This document shows positions 1 to 12,204 of a DNA stretch of 64,000 bases, piece after piece; position 1 is the stretch's first letter; the number at the start of each line of letters is the position of its first letter. The notes beneath the pieces were generated by a model that saw nothing but the letters and a program-made list of their open reading frames with translations, had not been told where the DNA came from and did not search any database. A program made the translations under genes and the position numbers. This stretch comes from Sipunculus nudus (lineage: Eukaryota > Annelida > Sipuncula > Golfingiida > Sipunculidae), in assembly GCA_026874595.1 (NCBI GenBank), contig CM049320.1, forward strand, positions 18,302,988-18,366,987. The letters run 5' to 3'.

Positions 1-1693
1 TATATCATCAGTAACTGCAAGTTAATTTCCTGTTTTTTTAAACTAACAAATTCCTTTTCTATTTTTCTTTAATTTGTTATTAAAAACCAATAAAAATTTA
101 TTAATTTATTGTTTATTGTTATGTTGTTGGTTAAAACTACTAGATGAGTTGGGTTGGACACCTGGATCAACTGTGGCTGGCCATAAGCTGCCTGGATTCT
201 CGCCTCAAGCGTGCATAATTTGATGAAAGGTCAACAAGGTCAACATACAGGTGACTCAAGAGGGGCTGGAGAGAGCCAAAGTCTGACAAGGTCTCATAAA
301 AAACATTAATAAAAGCTACAATTTTTGGCCAATTTCTTTCAGCTTTCTAAACTAAAAAGCTGAAATCCTTATGTGTGCATGATATGAAAATTATATCAAC
401 AGTGCTCACGGGAAACAAACGTGCCATGGTCACAGTTGGGCAAAAATTTAAGGTACTAATTTTATATTTATACTAATAACTTATAAAATTTGAAAAATTC
501 AGAACTAATTTTGGGTATTCAATTGAATCTTTATTAAATAATGTTACATCCCTGACAAAAAAATCTCTAGCTTCAGCAATGCCCTTGTTAAGGGAGTAAA
601 TATTTCTCGATTTTTACAAAGTGGATTATGTTTGGGCCCATAACTTAAAATAATTACGCAATACTGACATCATTCTGGCATGTGCATAGAGAATGAAAAA
701 TATGTATATTATTTATGGTTAAAGTCAGATCAGTGGTTTTGATATTAGGCAGTCTTGAAGTGTAACAATGGGTTTTAATGGAAAAATGAAGTTTTTCATT
801 AATATCTCGAAGGTATTAGGTCCTAGTGACCAAATTCTTGGCATGGTAGGGGATTTTGGAGACATCTAACTGTATGCAAAATTTAAGGAACTTAGAGCTG
901 AAGCTGGGGAGCTGAGCTCTTGCAAACTGCATAACACTAGCTTGCTGTAAACAATATGTTACATGGTGCTTGAAAACTTGATTAAAATCTACAGTTTTTG
1001 ATCAACTGGTTTCAAATTTTTGGTGTTAACAGTTGAAATGCTAACAAAAACATGCTGTGAAAATTAAATCCACAGTACTTACAGGAAAAAAACGTGCCAT
1101 GGTCAAAGTTGGGCAAAATTTAAGGTACCAATTTTTTATTTTTATTAATATTTTAAAAAATTTAAAAGATTTTCATCTAATTTTGGGTATACAATTTAAT
1201 TTTGATTAATTAAAGTTATATTACTGGAAAAAAGGTCCATAGCTTTAACATTTTTTGTGTTAAGTGATCAAATATCTTTCCTGATTTTTTACAAAATGCA
1301 TTATGTTTGGGCCCATAACTTTTTTAAATTAAATAATTCAGACATAATTTCTGGCATGTACATAAGAACTATATAGAGGAATATTTATGGTAAATATGAG
1401 GAAAAACAGATGAGTGGTTTTGAAATTAGGCAGTCCTGAAGTGTGAAAATAGGTTTTAAATAAAAAATTGAGGTTTTTCCTTAATTTCTCAAAGGAACGA
1501 AGTCGCAAAGACCCAGTTTTCGGCTTGGTAGGAGATCTTGGGGACATCTAACATTATGCCGAATTTTGGATTCCTAGGTCTTACGGTTTCAAAACGTGCC
1601 ACATCTACGGACGGACGGACGGACGGACAGACGGACGGACGACGGACAATGGACCACGACTATAGCTCAGATGACTTATAGTCAGCTGAGCTA
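1..1693 (+). mobile_element. Pearl-like tandem-core repeat element, left end outside window
   Basis: Two diverged copies of a unit of about 673 bp are visible. The landmark GTGCCATGGTCA occurs at 421 and the equivalent at 1094, followed in both by a conserved AT-rich stretch. The array ends in an (ACGG)n microsatellite at about 1602-1650 and then an imperfect hairpin at 1663-1693 (TAGCTCAG...CTGAGCTA), followed by a short A run. The order tandem core, ACGG microsatellite, terminal hairpin fits published descriptions of bivalve 'pearl' elements, which others have linked to non-autonomous Helentrons. No coding capacity is seen; the open frame on the minus strand at 1338-1547 is repeat-derived. 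The left boundary was not identified. Confidence 0.7.
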
Positions 1694-2755
1694 AAAACCT
1701 GTCAATATCAAAGACCCAGAAAGTAAGACACATAATAACATTTTCATTATCAGTTTGTGAATCAGTCTATATTATCATGCCTCAATGATGAAGCTGGTCA
1801 TGTCATTCAATAACAAACAGTTACTTCCAATGAGTGAATATATGACAAATATGTTTCCTGATGGAGGAAACCCAACGAGCCATGTCTAACATGATATGTG
1901 GACTACAGCTGTAATTATCTATAGTTTTATCATGATCCATCCATCCTCAACTGTCAAATGTCACTATATTTGTGACTGCACAAAGCACTCAGATGTATTC
2001 ACACAGACATAATTCTACACCATGTTAATCTCTCTCCATGTGACATGGGAATTATTCTTTTGCTTTGAATTAATGTTTAATCTAATATTTTCACAATTAT
2101 TAAAATTTCACTTGAAAACTCAAAACTTTAATAAAATTGATTGAATACTTAGTTTATTTAAAGAATGTGAATATCAAGCATTTTTAACTCTGTCTGTACA
2201 CTAAAAACTGGAATAAATTATGTCTACCAAGTCAAATATAAGTTTTAACCAGGTCAAATATAAGATAAGGTAGCCTCCTGGATGAAAAACTAAATGCGAA
2301 TACCAAACATTTGCATATTATGCTGAGTTTGTTGATTAGTATCTGTTGTAGCTATTGCATCATGGGCTTCGTCTATTTAAATTTCCACATAATTTCTCAA
2401 TAACATAAAAATTATTAATTTCTTCAGTTGTTAAGTCTACCTGTTAAACAAAAGGGTGCTTATCAATTTTAGCAATCATTCAGAAATGGTAATATTTCTG
2501 TTGTGTTTGCAGCAATCACAAAACAGCATTAGCACTCAAGCAATAGAGTATGAAACATACACTTAATTTATTATCTGTATACTTTTCAAGTTTCTTGATG
2601 CTGGTCATGAAGTGACAGTTCAGGATAGCCAGTGTCTTTAAGCTGACAATGTACTTTTTTTGTACCAAATACACTAACATCCTGCAAAATCTGTCAAATG
2701 TGTCCTTGGACCCTATTCCCAAAGTCATAATGCTGTGACAAAGACAATTAAATAA
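1694..2755. other. Unannotated AT-rich stretch
   Basis: No convincing exon, RNA gene or structured repeat was recognised. The open frame on the minus strand at 2516-2728 has no recognisable motif and a composition expected by chance. Confidence 0.5.
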
Positions 2756-2889
2756 CTAGACATTTCTTGGCACCGCAGGTGCCAGAGTATCCCCAGACAT
2801 AGTAGCCCCCCCCCCCTTTATAAATAGACCCCCATTTTTAGCAGCATATACTGACACTTGGCATATTTATTGTTTCTTCCATCTAACAA

Positions 2890-4650
2890 TTCACAATCTT
2901 GTTGAAGATGTTGGTCCTGTGACCTTGATCTTTTTAAATATGTGTCCTGTGACCTTGACCTTTGACCTCATGACCCCAAAATCAATTCTGGTCTTGCTTT
3001 TCCAATGGGACATATGCAAGTTAAGTTTGAAATCTATACATCAATAAAGCAGGAATTATCACCCAGAAACTAATTTTTGGACAGATGGCTCCTGTGACCT
3101 TCACCTTTGACCTTGTGACCTCAAAATTGATAGTGTTCTTCCTCTCTTGGCAGGAGAACTATAAGTGCAAGATGAAAGATCTGAGATGAAATGTTTGGCT
3201 GAAAATGCATCCACATCTTTTTAAAGATGTGTCCTGTGACCCTGACCTTTGACCTCATGACCCCAAAATCAATTTGGGTCTTACTTTTCCAATGGGACAT
3301 ATACAAGTCAAGTTTGAAATCCATACATCAATAAAGCAGGAATTATCACCCAGAAACTAATTTTTGGACAGATGGCGCCTGTGACCTTCACCTTTGACCT
3401 TGTGACCTCAAAATTGATAGTGTTCTTCCTCTCTTGGCAGGAGAACTATAAGTGCAAGATGAAAGATCTGAGATCAAATGTTTGGCTGAAAATGCATCCA
3501 CATCTTTTTAAAGATGTGTCCTGTGACCCTGACCTTTGACCTCATGACCCCAAAATCAATTCAGGTCTTGCTTTTCTGATGGGTCAAATACAAGTCAAGT
3601 TTGAAATCCATACATCAATAAAAGCAGGAATTATCATCCAGAAACTAATTTTTGGACAGATGGCTCCTCTGACCTTCACCTTTGACCCTGTGACCCCAAA
3701 ATTGATAGGGGTCTTCCACTCTTGGCAGGTGAACTATATGTGCAAGATGAAAGATCTGAGATGAATTGTTTGGCTGAAAATGCATCCACAATCTTTTTAA
3801 AGAGGTTTCCTGTGACCTTGTCCTTTGACCTCATGACCCCAAAATCAATTCAGGTCTTGCTTTTCCAATGGGTCAAATACAAGTCAAGTTTGAAATCCAT
3901 ACATCAATAAAAGGAATTATCATCCAGAAACTAATTTTTGGACAGATGGCTCCTGTGACCTTCACTTTTGACCTTGTGACCTCAAAATTGATAGGGTTCT
4001 TCCTCTCTTGACAAGTGAACTATATGTGCAAGATGAAAGATCTGAGATGAATTGTTTGGCTGAAAATGCATCCACAATCTTTTTAAAGAGGTTTCCTGTG
4101 ACCTTGACCTTTTACCTCATAACCTCAAAATCAATTTGGGTCTTGCTTTTCCAATGGGACATATACAAGTCAAGTTTGAAATCCATACATCAATAAAAGC
4201 AGGAATTATCATTCACAAACTAATTTTTGGACAGATGGATCCTGTGACCTTCACCTTTGACCTTGTGACCTCAAAATTGATAGGGGTCTTCCACTCTTGG
4301 CAGGTGAACTATATGTGCAAGATGAAAGATCTGAGATGAATTATTTGCCTGAAAATGCATATACAATCTTTTTAAAGAGGTTTCCTGTGACCTTGACCTT
4401 TGACCTCATGACCCCAAAATCAATTCAGGTCTTGCTTTTCTGATGGGTCAAATACAAGTCAAGTTTGAAATCCATACATCAATAAAAGAAGGAATTATCA
4501 TCCAGAAACTAATTTTTGGACAGATGGCTCCTGTGACCTTCACCTTTGACCTTGTGACCTCAACATTGATAGGGTTCTTCCTCTCTTGGCAGGTGAATTA
4601 TATGTGCAAGATGAAAGATCTGAGATGAAATGTTTGGCTGAAAATGCATC
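2890..4650. repeat. Tandem array, six ~287-bp units rich in TGACCT half-sites
   Basis: Each unit carries two clusters of the nuclear-receptor half-site. The first contains TGACCTTTGACCT, a perfect DR1, at 2956, 3243, 3530 and 4394 and in altered form near 3820 and 4106. The second contains TGACCTTGTGACCT, a DR2, at 3108, 3395, 3969, 4258 and 4547. Between the clusters the units are conserved at a level suggesting an old but not ancient expansion. The array is the core of the Helitron-like element around it. Confidence 0.85.
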
Positions 4651-4936
4651 CATACCTATGTATATGCATAATATAAAAGAAATCTGTCCATTAGTTTTTG
4701 ACTTATAATGCTCACAGTACTGTAAGGTGGCAACTTTGGGGGTATTAAACAGCACAAAAACAAGTAAAGAATAATAGGTGGCGCCACCAGTTTCTGGAAC
4801 ATGACAACCCTATCCATGATCTTCCATCAACTTGATTTTGGGATAAATCCATGTAAGATTTCTTGAGATATTAAAGAATTTGTGTGATTTTCCCCAAAAT
4901 TGGACCTATTCAAGGTCAAGGACACTCTCCTAGTAA

Positions 4937-4948
4937 AGGTCATGACCT
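4937..4948. promoter_or_regulatory. Perfect AGGTCATGACCT palindrome
   Basis: The 12 bases AGGTCATGACCT are the classical palindromic (IR0) nuclear-receptor site bound by thyroid-hormone and retinoid receptors in vertebrates. It lies in the non-tandem part of the Helitron-like element. Function in this organism is inference only. Confidence 0.35.
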
Positions 4949-5110
4949 CATTTTAAATAGGCGTCGTCCTCTCACCCATATCTATACATATACCAAGTTT
5001 GATAAAGTTCCGTGAAATATTTTTTGGGTTATCGCGCCAACAAGATTTATATGCGGGGGCGGCGGCGGGACCGGTATGAAAACATAGTATCCCCCGACTT
5101 TGTCTGGGGA

Positions 5111-5654
5111 TACAATTATAAACTTCATTACTTCTTTCACTCAAGAGATGTGGTACTGGTTTCCTTCTTAGTAAGTAATTTCAGAAGCACCTGTTTCAGT
5201 AGCTGATAAGTAAAATTTTTTAATGTGTACTGATTTTTTTTAATAAATATCTCCAAAAACTGATTTGCACCACTTTACAGGACAGACTTTAGTAAAATAT
5301 AGGTCAATATTGCTTCAAATTAACCTATCAATATCAAACTTATTAAAACATTCATTAACATTATAAAGGATTAATAATAAAGTCAAGACACAGGGTAGAA
5401 CACTTTCTAGCCTGTGTCTAAAGACTCTCTTTGAAAGTTTCTCTGGTTTCTCAATACAAGTCTAGTGCACTCTCAACAGGTAGAAAAGCTCATCTTGTAG
5501 TCTATTATTCATATATCATGTTACATATCACTCTTTTCTGATGCCACCTCCTGGGCAACAGTGAGGGCTGGAGACAGGTGCTTCATTGAATCTCCCATCA
5601 AAGGTGACCTGAGAATAGTACCCAGCATCTTAAATATGAATTCTTCATCCTCAG
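5111..5654. other. Unannotated spacer
   Basis: Single-copy-looking AT-rich DNA between the right edge of the Helitron-like element and a candidate exon. No structured feature was recognised apart from a pyrimidine tract leading into the acceptor at 5654. Confidence 0.4.
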
Positions 5655-5730
5655 GTAAATACCTGGATACCTAATGATACTGCTGATGATGACCCCCTGC
5701 TGCTGTATGACACCTACAAGTGTCTTTTAA
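5655..5730 (+). CDS. Candidate internal exon, unknown protein
   Basis: A 76-base stretch between a good acceptor (TTCATCCTCAG) and a good donor (GTGAGT). Only one frame is open. It begins in phase 0 and encodes a segment starting VNTWIPNDTADDD and ending YDTYKCLL, leaving one base for the next codon. The composition looks protein-like, with acidic and aromatic residues and no low complexity. Twenty-five open codons flanked by splice-like sites can occur by chance in this much AT-rich DNA, and I recognise no family. It could belong to the same plus-strand gene as the exon at 17829, but linking exons were not found. Confidence 0.3.
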
Positions 5731-8200
5731 GTGAGTACACAACCATGCCACTCAGGTTACTATGGCAGCCATATTTTACACCTTACTGCTTGTATATTGC
5801 ACTTGAAATAATGAACTATTCATGGACTCCATATACAGACTGTTCAAGGGTTACAGCTTGAGGCAACTAGTAAATTTTTTTTTCAATGATGAGTTTATTT
5901 CAGTGTGACAACCTTCAATTTCATGAAAGAAAAAGTAGAAAATCTTATAAGAAAACTATCAAACTGTCTGGACATAGATAAGTGTAAGAATATTATTTAA
6001 CTCAAATTTTATATAATTATTTGAATATGTGCTAGCTTCAAGCAAGTTTCATAAATGATAATTGCAGTCATTAGATGAGTTATAGCACATGGGACCTCAG
6101 TACTCAAAATTTCCATTAAATCTTTCAAATTATTAAACTTTGTTCAATAAAATGCCACTATAATTTTTTAAATATATTTGTCTAAACCAAAACCTAGAGT
6201 GCATGTATTAAAAAAGTACCACACAAGTTATCACAACTGAGAAGAGTACATGAAGTTTAATAAAATAGGTTTTTGTTTATGAACGTAAAAGTAAAATACT
6301 TTTAAAAGTAACTGAGCAGCAATACAGAACAGCTGGTCTATTTATAGGATAAAAATTATGAAGATAATTAACCCAGCTCTTTCAGGATATATTAATATTG
6401 AATGTTATTTTAATTGTCTTTAATAAAGCAAACAGAGCCCATGTAAAAGACTCTAATGAGATAAAGGACTGATTTTTATATGATTTTTATATTAATTTTA
6501 TTCATGCAACAGGGGATAAAGGTGTCCATAACTGAAAGGTGTTTGTTGTAGGAGTACTAAGTACTGAATTATCATCCAATTATATTGTAAAATAATGACA
6601 TTTACTGAGATTTCCATGCGGGGGAGTGGGGGGGGGGGGGGAATTGGCACCTGCAAAGTATTTTGCACTCTAGTAATCCTGAACCATGCCTACCAGCACA
6701 TACATTTCTACCAGACAGCACTATAAATCAAAGCAAAACTGTTTATGCACTGTATCAACTATAGACCCAGAGAAAGATACAGGAAAACAATCACAGCAGT
6801 AAAAACATAATACCAGTCATGTCTAAGTACTTGAGACATGGCATGTACTTTACCCTGTTAATTTTCTACTTGTAAATGAAGTAGGGTTTAGCTGTACCGG
6901 TTGAGTAAACATGTAAAAACTAATGAAACCCACACAGTAGAGAATATATTTAAGAAGGAAAAGGCAAACTTTTTTTTACAGGATAGGTCCATGGCCTGTT
7001 GGTTGCACTGAATGAGGATGAAGGTTTCCACATGATAAGAATGATATGTTATTATTAAGCCATCTGGATTTCAGGTTTTATATGCACAGGGTTAGGAATA
7101 AGCCAGAAGTCATAACCTGCCGTTAAGACATTAGAGTGACTCTCTGAGGTTCTATAATAAGATTTCACCATTATGCCATTGAGGCAAACAGTTTTGAACT
7201 TGGACCCTTAAGCTCCACTAATCTATGCCTTACCCCTGGAAAAGGCAAACTTCCTTCACAGTTTCCAGAATAAGTTGAAAAGAAAATCAAACTATTTCCT
7301 GATAGTCGTTTCTAATTCATGACATAATTATTCATTCTACCTATTTTTTTTTTATTTCATACTAAAATAACACCACAGTTTCAAAAAGTGAATGAGCACC
7401 TTGATTATAGAACAAAACCTAACAAACTGACCACCTTCTCTTTTGCACCAATCAAATTACACGAGGTTTCAAATTTCCTAACATTTCTCTAACTGGTACA
7501 TGGTATATAGGACAACTCCAAAGTTTTAGCCGATTTCATGACAGATGAAAATCCTGTGCTAATATGACATATATTTCCCCTTTTTATGTTATCTCCATTA
7601 TAAAATTTTCACATTGAATATTTACGGGTATATCTTTTTATTTTTAGACTTTCTTTTAATGACATTTAATTACCACTGTCTTCATTAATATATTTGTCTT
7701 CTGCTGTAAATTTTTATATTTTCTCATACTATTTTTACTCAAGTATACTCCTCTTGCCTCTATTAGCAGGAATGACAAATATTAACTGTAAGCCAGGCAA
7801 GGCTGCAAAAGCAGATCACTATCAATACAGCAACAGGTTTTAAAACTGTACAAATACTTCTTAACAACCACACAGCCCTGTACCAGTCTGTACCTGGTCT
7901 ATAACAGTGCTGTTGATTACAAAGTTAACACTTGGACTGACCCAGCCTTTTTCCTGCTGTTACCAGGAAACAACCTTGCAGTCAGCATCGTTCATGCTTT
8001 TTGTATCCTCAATTGTTACAAACAGTTATGTTTTATACAAAAGCTTTCCAGGTCAAGAGGTGTTTTTGTGTTTACGATGCACTGCTTGGCCAAAACTACC
8101 ACTATCCTATCTATAGCATAAAGGTAAATATACTGCAAGATGATAACTGGCGAGATACCATCTTGTTACAAGGATGACTGTTTAACTAAGGGTGGTGTTT
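5731..8200. other. Unannotated AT-rich stretch
   Basis: No recognised feature other than a run of about 14 G near 6628-6641. A frame without an ATG is open at roughly 7788-8118 on the plus strand for about 110 codons, with no recognised motif; runs of this length are expected a few times by chance in the window. Confidence 0.4.
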
Positions 8201-8224
8201 TTTTAAGTCAGGAAATGATCTCAA

Positions 8225-8790
8225 CACTATTTTGCAGCAAAGTGAGTCACAACATGTTTTGCAGATCTTAAACTTTGAAAACCATTTAAAGACCCATTGT
8301 CAGCAAACATATGGCATTTAAATACTGAATATACAGCCTTGCTTAAAAGAGTGTTGATATTTTTATTGATTTTAAGTGCAGGTAATGCTTTTCACTGCAG
8401 GATATCCTTTCACCACAAAGTCTGCATTCAGTGAGTTAGAACACATTCTGCATATCTCAAACCAGGTTTCATTTCTTTAAAACAATTCACAAGCCATTTT
8501 CAGCAAATAAATGACAGTTAAAAATTAGTATAATGCTGCTTCCACAGACCTATAATGCTTCAAACAGTACTGATGTTGTTTAATAGCCTGTTGGTAAGGC
8601 TCCAGCTCCTACTGCAAACCTGTTCAAGATAATTCTTTGCTTTAAGTGTACATCAGCACATCTTAATATGTTAAACACCATGGCAACCATTTTAAAGCAA
8701 GTGTTGTATGCAAATAAACATGTGTTTAACATTAAATATAGACAAAGACAGGGTGTTAATACCTTACCATGTAAGACCTTAACAGTAAAA
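8225..8790. repeat. Degenerate tandem repeat, ~190-bp period
   Basis: Two clear copies (8225-8350 and 8415-8540) and a weaker third (8610-8720) share a pattern of segments such as 'tttgcagatcttaaac', 'accatttaaa' and 'cagcaaa.atatg'. The copies are strongly diverged and no terminal structures are evident. Confidence 0.4.
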
Positions 8791-9779
8791 TGTTCAGGCT
8801 GGCATTGAAGCAAGGTCATGAACAGTCTATAATCTTAAATTAGGAAATATATATCAATTTATCAAGCCATGGCAAGACTCAGTTTTATTGAATATATGGC
8901 TCTGACAAGAATCATAAAAGAAGTATGATGAAGATAGATGACTGGTGGTTACATGCATTAACTGAATCACAGGCCTGCGCATGGACTAAATAAAGCTTGT
9001 AAAGTCTCTTGATATGAGAGCCCACACAATTTATTTTTCACTATTTTTATATTTCATTTATATATCATAATGAAAACAGTACACAGTCAGCTGAGACTAA
9101 GGTATATTTGCATTGCTTAAATTTAATATATGAAGTCAACCTCACTTTCAGCTTGAAATCAGTGCCTGAGTTGATAAAGGTACCCATTTTGGTGTTGCAT
9201 CTAATTAATTCGTACTGCATGCACTTTTCTGTTTTTGTTAGCTACAATATATTTAGTCATCTTGTAAAGTAGCTAGCTCCTAGAATATGTCAGTCTAATG
9301 TATTCTTCTCTTATATTATATCAATCATTTATGCCTAAGTAAGACACATCTGAACTAATGACACCTATATTCATTACCACACCCTGGTAAAAATTAATAA
9401 TGACATAGATTCCTTTGTCATAGTTTCCTTTGTCATATTCTAAGGAGTCCTTTGATTCCATCAAGTGAAGTTTTTTAGGCGAAACAATAGAGTGTCTATG
9501 TGTATTGTGTAAATGTCACTGTGATATATCATTACTAAAAAACCGATAATGGGTTTACATTGAACTTTCTCACATTTGGCTATGGTTCATGTGAGACAAG
9601 CTTTTCAACTTTTCTATTCACATTCTTACTTTGGCAGAAAACTGATTTATCCACTGAGGTTTATGAGTATACAGACACAAACAGTGCTTGCTAGGTTGAG
9701 TTTCAATTAATGACTTCATAAATCAAATACCGTGGAATATCTAAATTATAGACAAAGCTAGGAGAAATTACAGTTCTCT

Positions 9780-10884
9780 CAGTCTACGTTTCGGCCTAAG
9801 GTCAAGGTCACGAAAAGTATACAATATTGTTTTTGCTAGATAACTTTGTAACAAACAGTCGTAGCCACTTAAACCATAGCTTGTTTTATTTGTCATTCCA
9901 AGGCCTTTCTACTGGTGTGTAGATGACTCACATTTGCCCATGCATGGTTACGTATTTTAGGGGAAAAGTCAAGATTTTCGAAAATAAATGGTCTTATTTT
10001 TCTAACTTTGTCAGTTTTAAAGCTAGAGAGGTCTAGTTTTTTGCATCAGGTAGCATTTAATTAGTGTTAGTTGATTATATTAAATGTCTTGCAATATCTG
10101 GTACAATATCTCATCAAACAAGATATTTCGAGATATTGATTAGAGATAGACTAGAGTCCACAAGTATGCAGGAATCATTTTGAAACTGATATATCTTATG
10201 TCTGACATTAATATCCAGAAACGTATTTTTCATTTTCCGGATATGGCTGCTAGGGGGCGCTGCACTTGAACCTCCACAACATATCATTTTTTGGGAATAT
10301 CTCCAAAACTATAAACCTCAGTTACAGAAACTATAGCTTGGTTTCTTCCTCTGGGTCTTCTCCATGACCTGGGAAAGTCATCTGGTCTTAATCTTGTTTC
10401 ACTTTGTCAGTATGTCTGTCTGTTTGTCAGTTGTCCTCAAATTCACCTGCTTCCTGTTTTTTGCCTATATAGCATTCTACAGGCCTCAGTTTTGAAGGAA
10501 TCCTTTTGAAACTGGTACATGTTATGTCTTAGCCTAATATCTCGAAATATATTTTTCAATTTCAGGATATGGCACCTAGGGGGCGCTGCACACAACATAT
10601 CATGTTTTAGCCATATCTCCAAAACTATTAACCTTAATTACATTCAGTTTAGTCATCTGGCCTCAATCTTGTTTCACTTTGTCAGTATGTCTATCTGTTT
10701 GTCAGTTGTTGTCAGCTATGTCTGCTTCATGTTCTTTGTGTGATATATGTCATTCAACCGGCTCAACTTTTCAGCAATCTCTCTGAAAGTCACTCAATTG
10801 ATCAAAAACTGACAGTTTGCTCTGTCTGTCCCTCTGTCTGTCATTTCAACTTCCGGCAAGCGTGTGACCTCTGGTCATCTTGTT
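9780..10884 (+). mobile_element. Tandem-core element with hairpin and T-CTTG-TT end
   Basis: Two copies of a unit of roughly 270-330 bp share the landmark GGGGGCGCTGCAC (10253 and 10579) and TTTCACTTTGTCAGTATGTCT (near 10397 and 10669). The right side ends with a small hairpin TGACC-TCT-GGTCA (10865-10877) followed by T, CTTG and TT. The same layout, hairpin-T-CTTG-TT, closes the outer element at 40331-40353. This suggests a second group of rolling-circle-type termini. The left boundary is uncertain. The open frames at 10519-10922 (+) lie within it and are not considered genes. Confidence 0.5.
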
Positions 10885-11754
10885 TTATTTTTCATCTGGT
10901 AATATTCCAAAATATCCAATAGGAATGCTGATCTATTGGTACCAAATAAGGAATGCTTATCTACTGGTCCCAATCTGAGTATCAGTGAACATTGTAAAAT
11001 TTGTCCGCTAGACTATGACTTTGACATATTAATAAGCTATGCAATAGTTACCCAGATTTTAAGAGAAAACTATAAGACTTAGTTCTCTTAAAGGATCTGA
11101 CTATAATGTACAAGACCGTGTAAGTTGCCATAGGATACTGGTCCTAACTAATTGAGACTTTGATTTTCGTTACAGATAGATTGTGTTCAGTGTTCTTTGC
11201 TCTTTGTTTTGCACGATTATTTGATTAACTCTGAGGTTTTCACTGGTAATTGTGCAGGGAAAATTATCTCTGCATGCATAATGTTCCTCGGGGGAATTCC
11301 GTCATTAAGAATGTACTTGTGAGACAACACAATGTGCAAGCTTTTGCTCCAGGGAATATATCTAACATTGTTACAATGTCACATTCGAATGATTTATAAC
11401 ATCCGATGGGCAAAGCAAGTGTCCATAGCTGTGGACCAAGCACCATATTGCTATGGTAACACATCACTTTTGATACGAACATTAACCCCTTTGATCAACA
11501 TCAATATGTATAATTAAGCTTCTGGATGCCAAAATGAAACAACATTCCCCTATAATTGTCACAAGATTAATTAATCCAGGATGCAAATGCAAACGAATGT
11601 CTCATCAGTTTCAACAGTTGATGATGAGTTATTGTCATTTGTTAGTATATAATGAAAGTATATTGGATATTTCTAAGTGTTTACAGTCTGTAATTGTAAT
11701 ATTAAATGATTATTATAAAAGACTGATTGCACTTTGTTCCTTAACATATATTAA
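10885..11754. other. Unannotated spacer
   Basis: No supported gene or repeat. The short open frames on both strands at 11264-11758 overlap each other and lack recognisable domains. Confidence 0.4.
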
Positions 11755-12172
11755 ATAATGGAAAACTGAATAAATTGGAACTGAAGGGAAACCTTAGGCA
11801 TTCAAACTGAAGGGAAAACTGTATAAATTGGAACTGAATGGAAAACTTTATAAATTGGAACTGAATGGAAACCTTATAAATTGGAAGTGAATAGGGAAAC
11901 TTTATAAATTGGAACTGAATGGAAAACTTCATAAATTGGTACTGAATGGAAAACTTCATAAATTGGAACTGAATGGAAAACTTTATAAACTGGAACTGAA
12001 TGGAAAACCTTATAAATTGGAACTGAACAGAAAACTTCATAAATTGGAATTGAATGGAAACTGTATAAATTGGAACTGAACAGAAAACTTTATAAAAGGA
12101 AACTGCATAAAGGGAAAACTGTATAAATTGGAACTGAAGGGAAAATTTTGTTAATTGGAACTGAAATTCAAA
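11755..12172. repeat. 27-bp minisatellite
   Basis: About 15 copies of a 27-base unit resembling AAATTGGAACTGAATGGAAA plus ACTTCAT, with occasional 24-28-base variants. Because 27 is divisible by three, one minus-strand frame stays open through the array (11741-12226, 161 codons) and yields a nine-residue periodic peptide of the KFSIQFQFM type. The frame runs on into the end of the adjacent Helitron-like element, and there is no promoter or homology signal, so I read it as non-coding. Confidence 0.85.
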
Positions 12173-12204
12173 ACTCATATGAACTGACCTACTTGATTTT
12201 CCAA

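Larger units (their letters stand above)
2756..5110 (-). mobile_element. Helitron-like non-autonomous element with 287-bp tandem core
   Basis: Read on the minus strand the element starts A|TCCCCAGACA (5110) and ends with a perfect hairpin GGCACC-TGC-GGTGCC (2770-2784), nine bases, then CTAG (2759-2756) followed by T. A 5' TC, a 3' hairpin just before CTRR and insertion between A and T are the hallmarks of Helitrons. Near the 5' end is a GCC-rich stretch preceded by GATACTATGTTTTC (5078-5091), shared with the element at 42018. The core at about 2890-4650 is six copies of a 286-289-bp unit (landmark at 2971, 3258, 3545, 3834, 4120, 4409). No Rep/helicase coding is visible, so it would depend on an autonomous partner. 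Short open frames inside (3579-4628 +) repeat with the unit and are not genes. Confidence 0.75.

Noticed and set aside
3579-4628. Repeated ~62-residue plus-strand frames
   Set aside because: They recur exactly with the 287-bp unit and overlap one another in different frames.
6643-6722. Cys-containing minus-strand segment with splice-like borders, considered as an EGF exon
   Set aside because: Cysteine spacing does not fit an EGF module and the donor runs into a poly-G/C tract.
7788-8118. About 110 open codons on the plus strand without an ATG
   Set aside because: A second frame is also open over half of it, no motif is recognised, and such runs are expected by chance.
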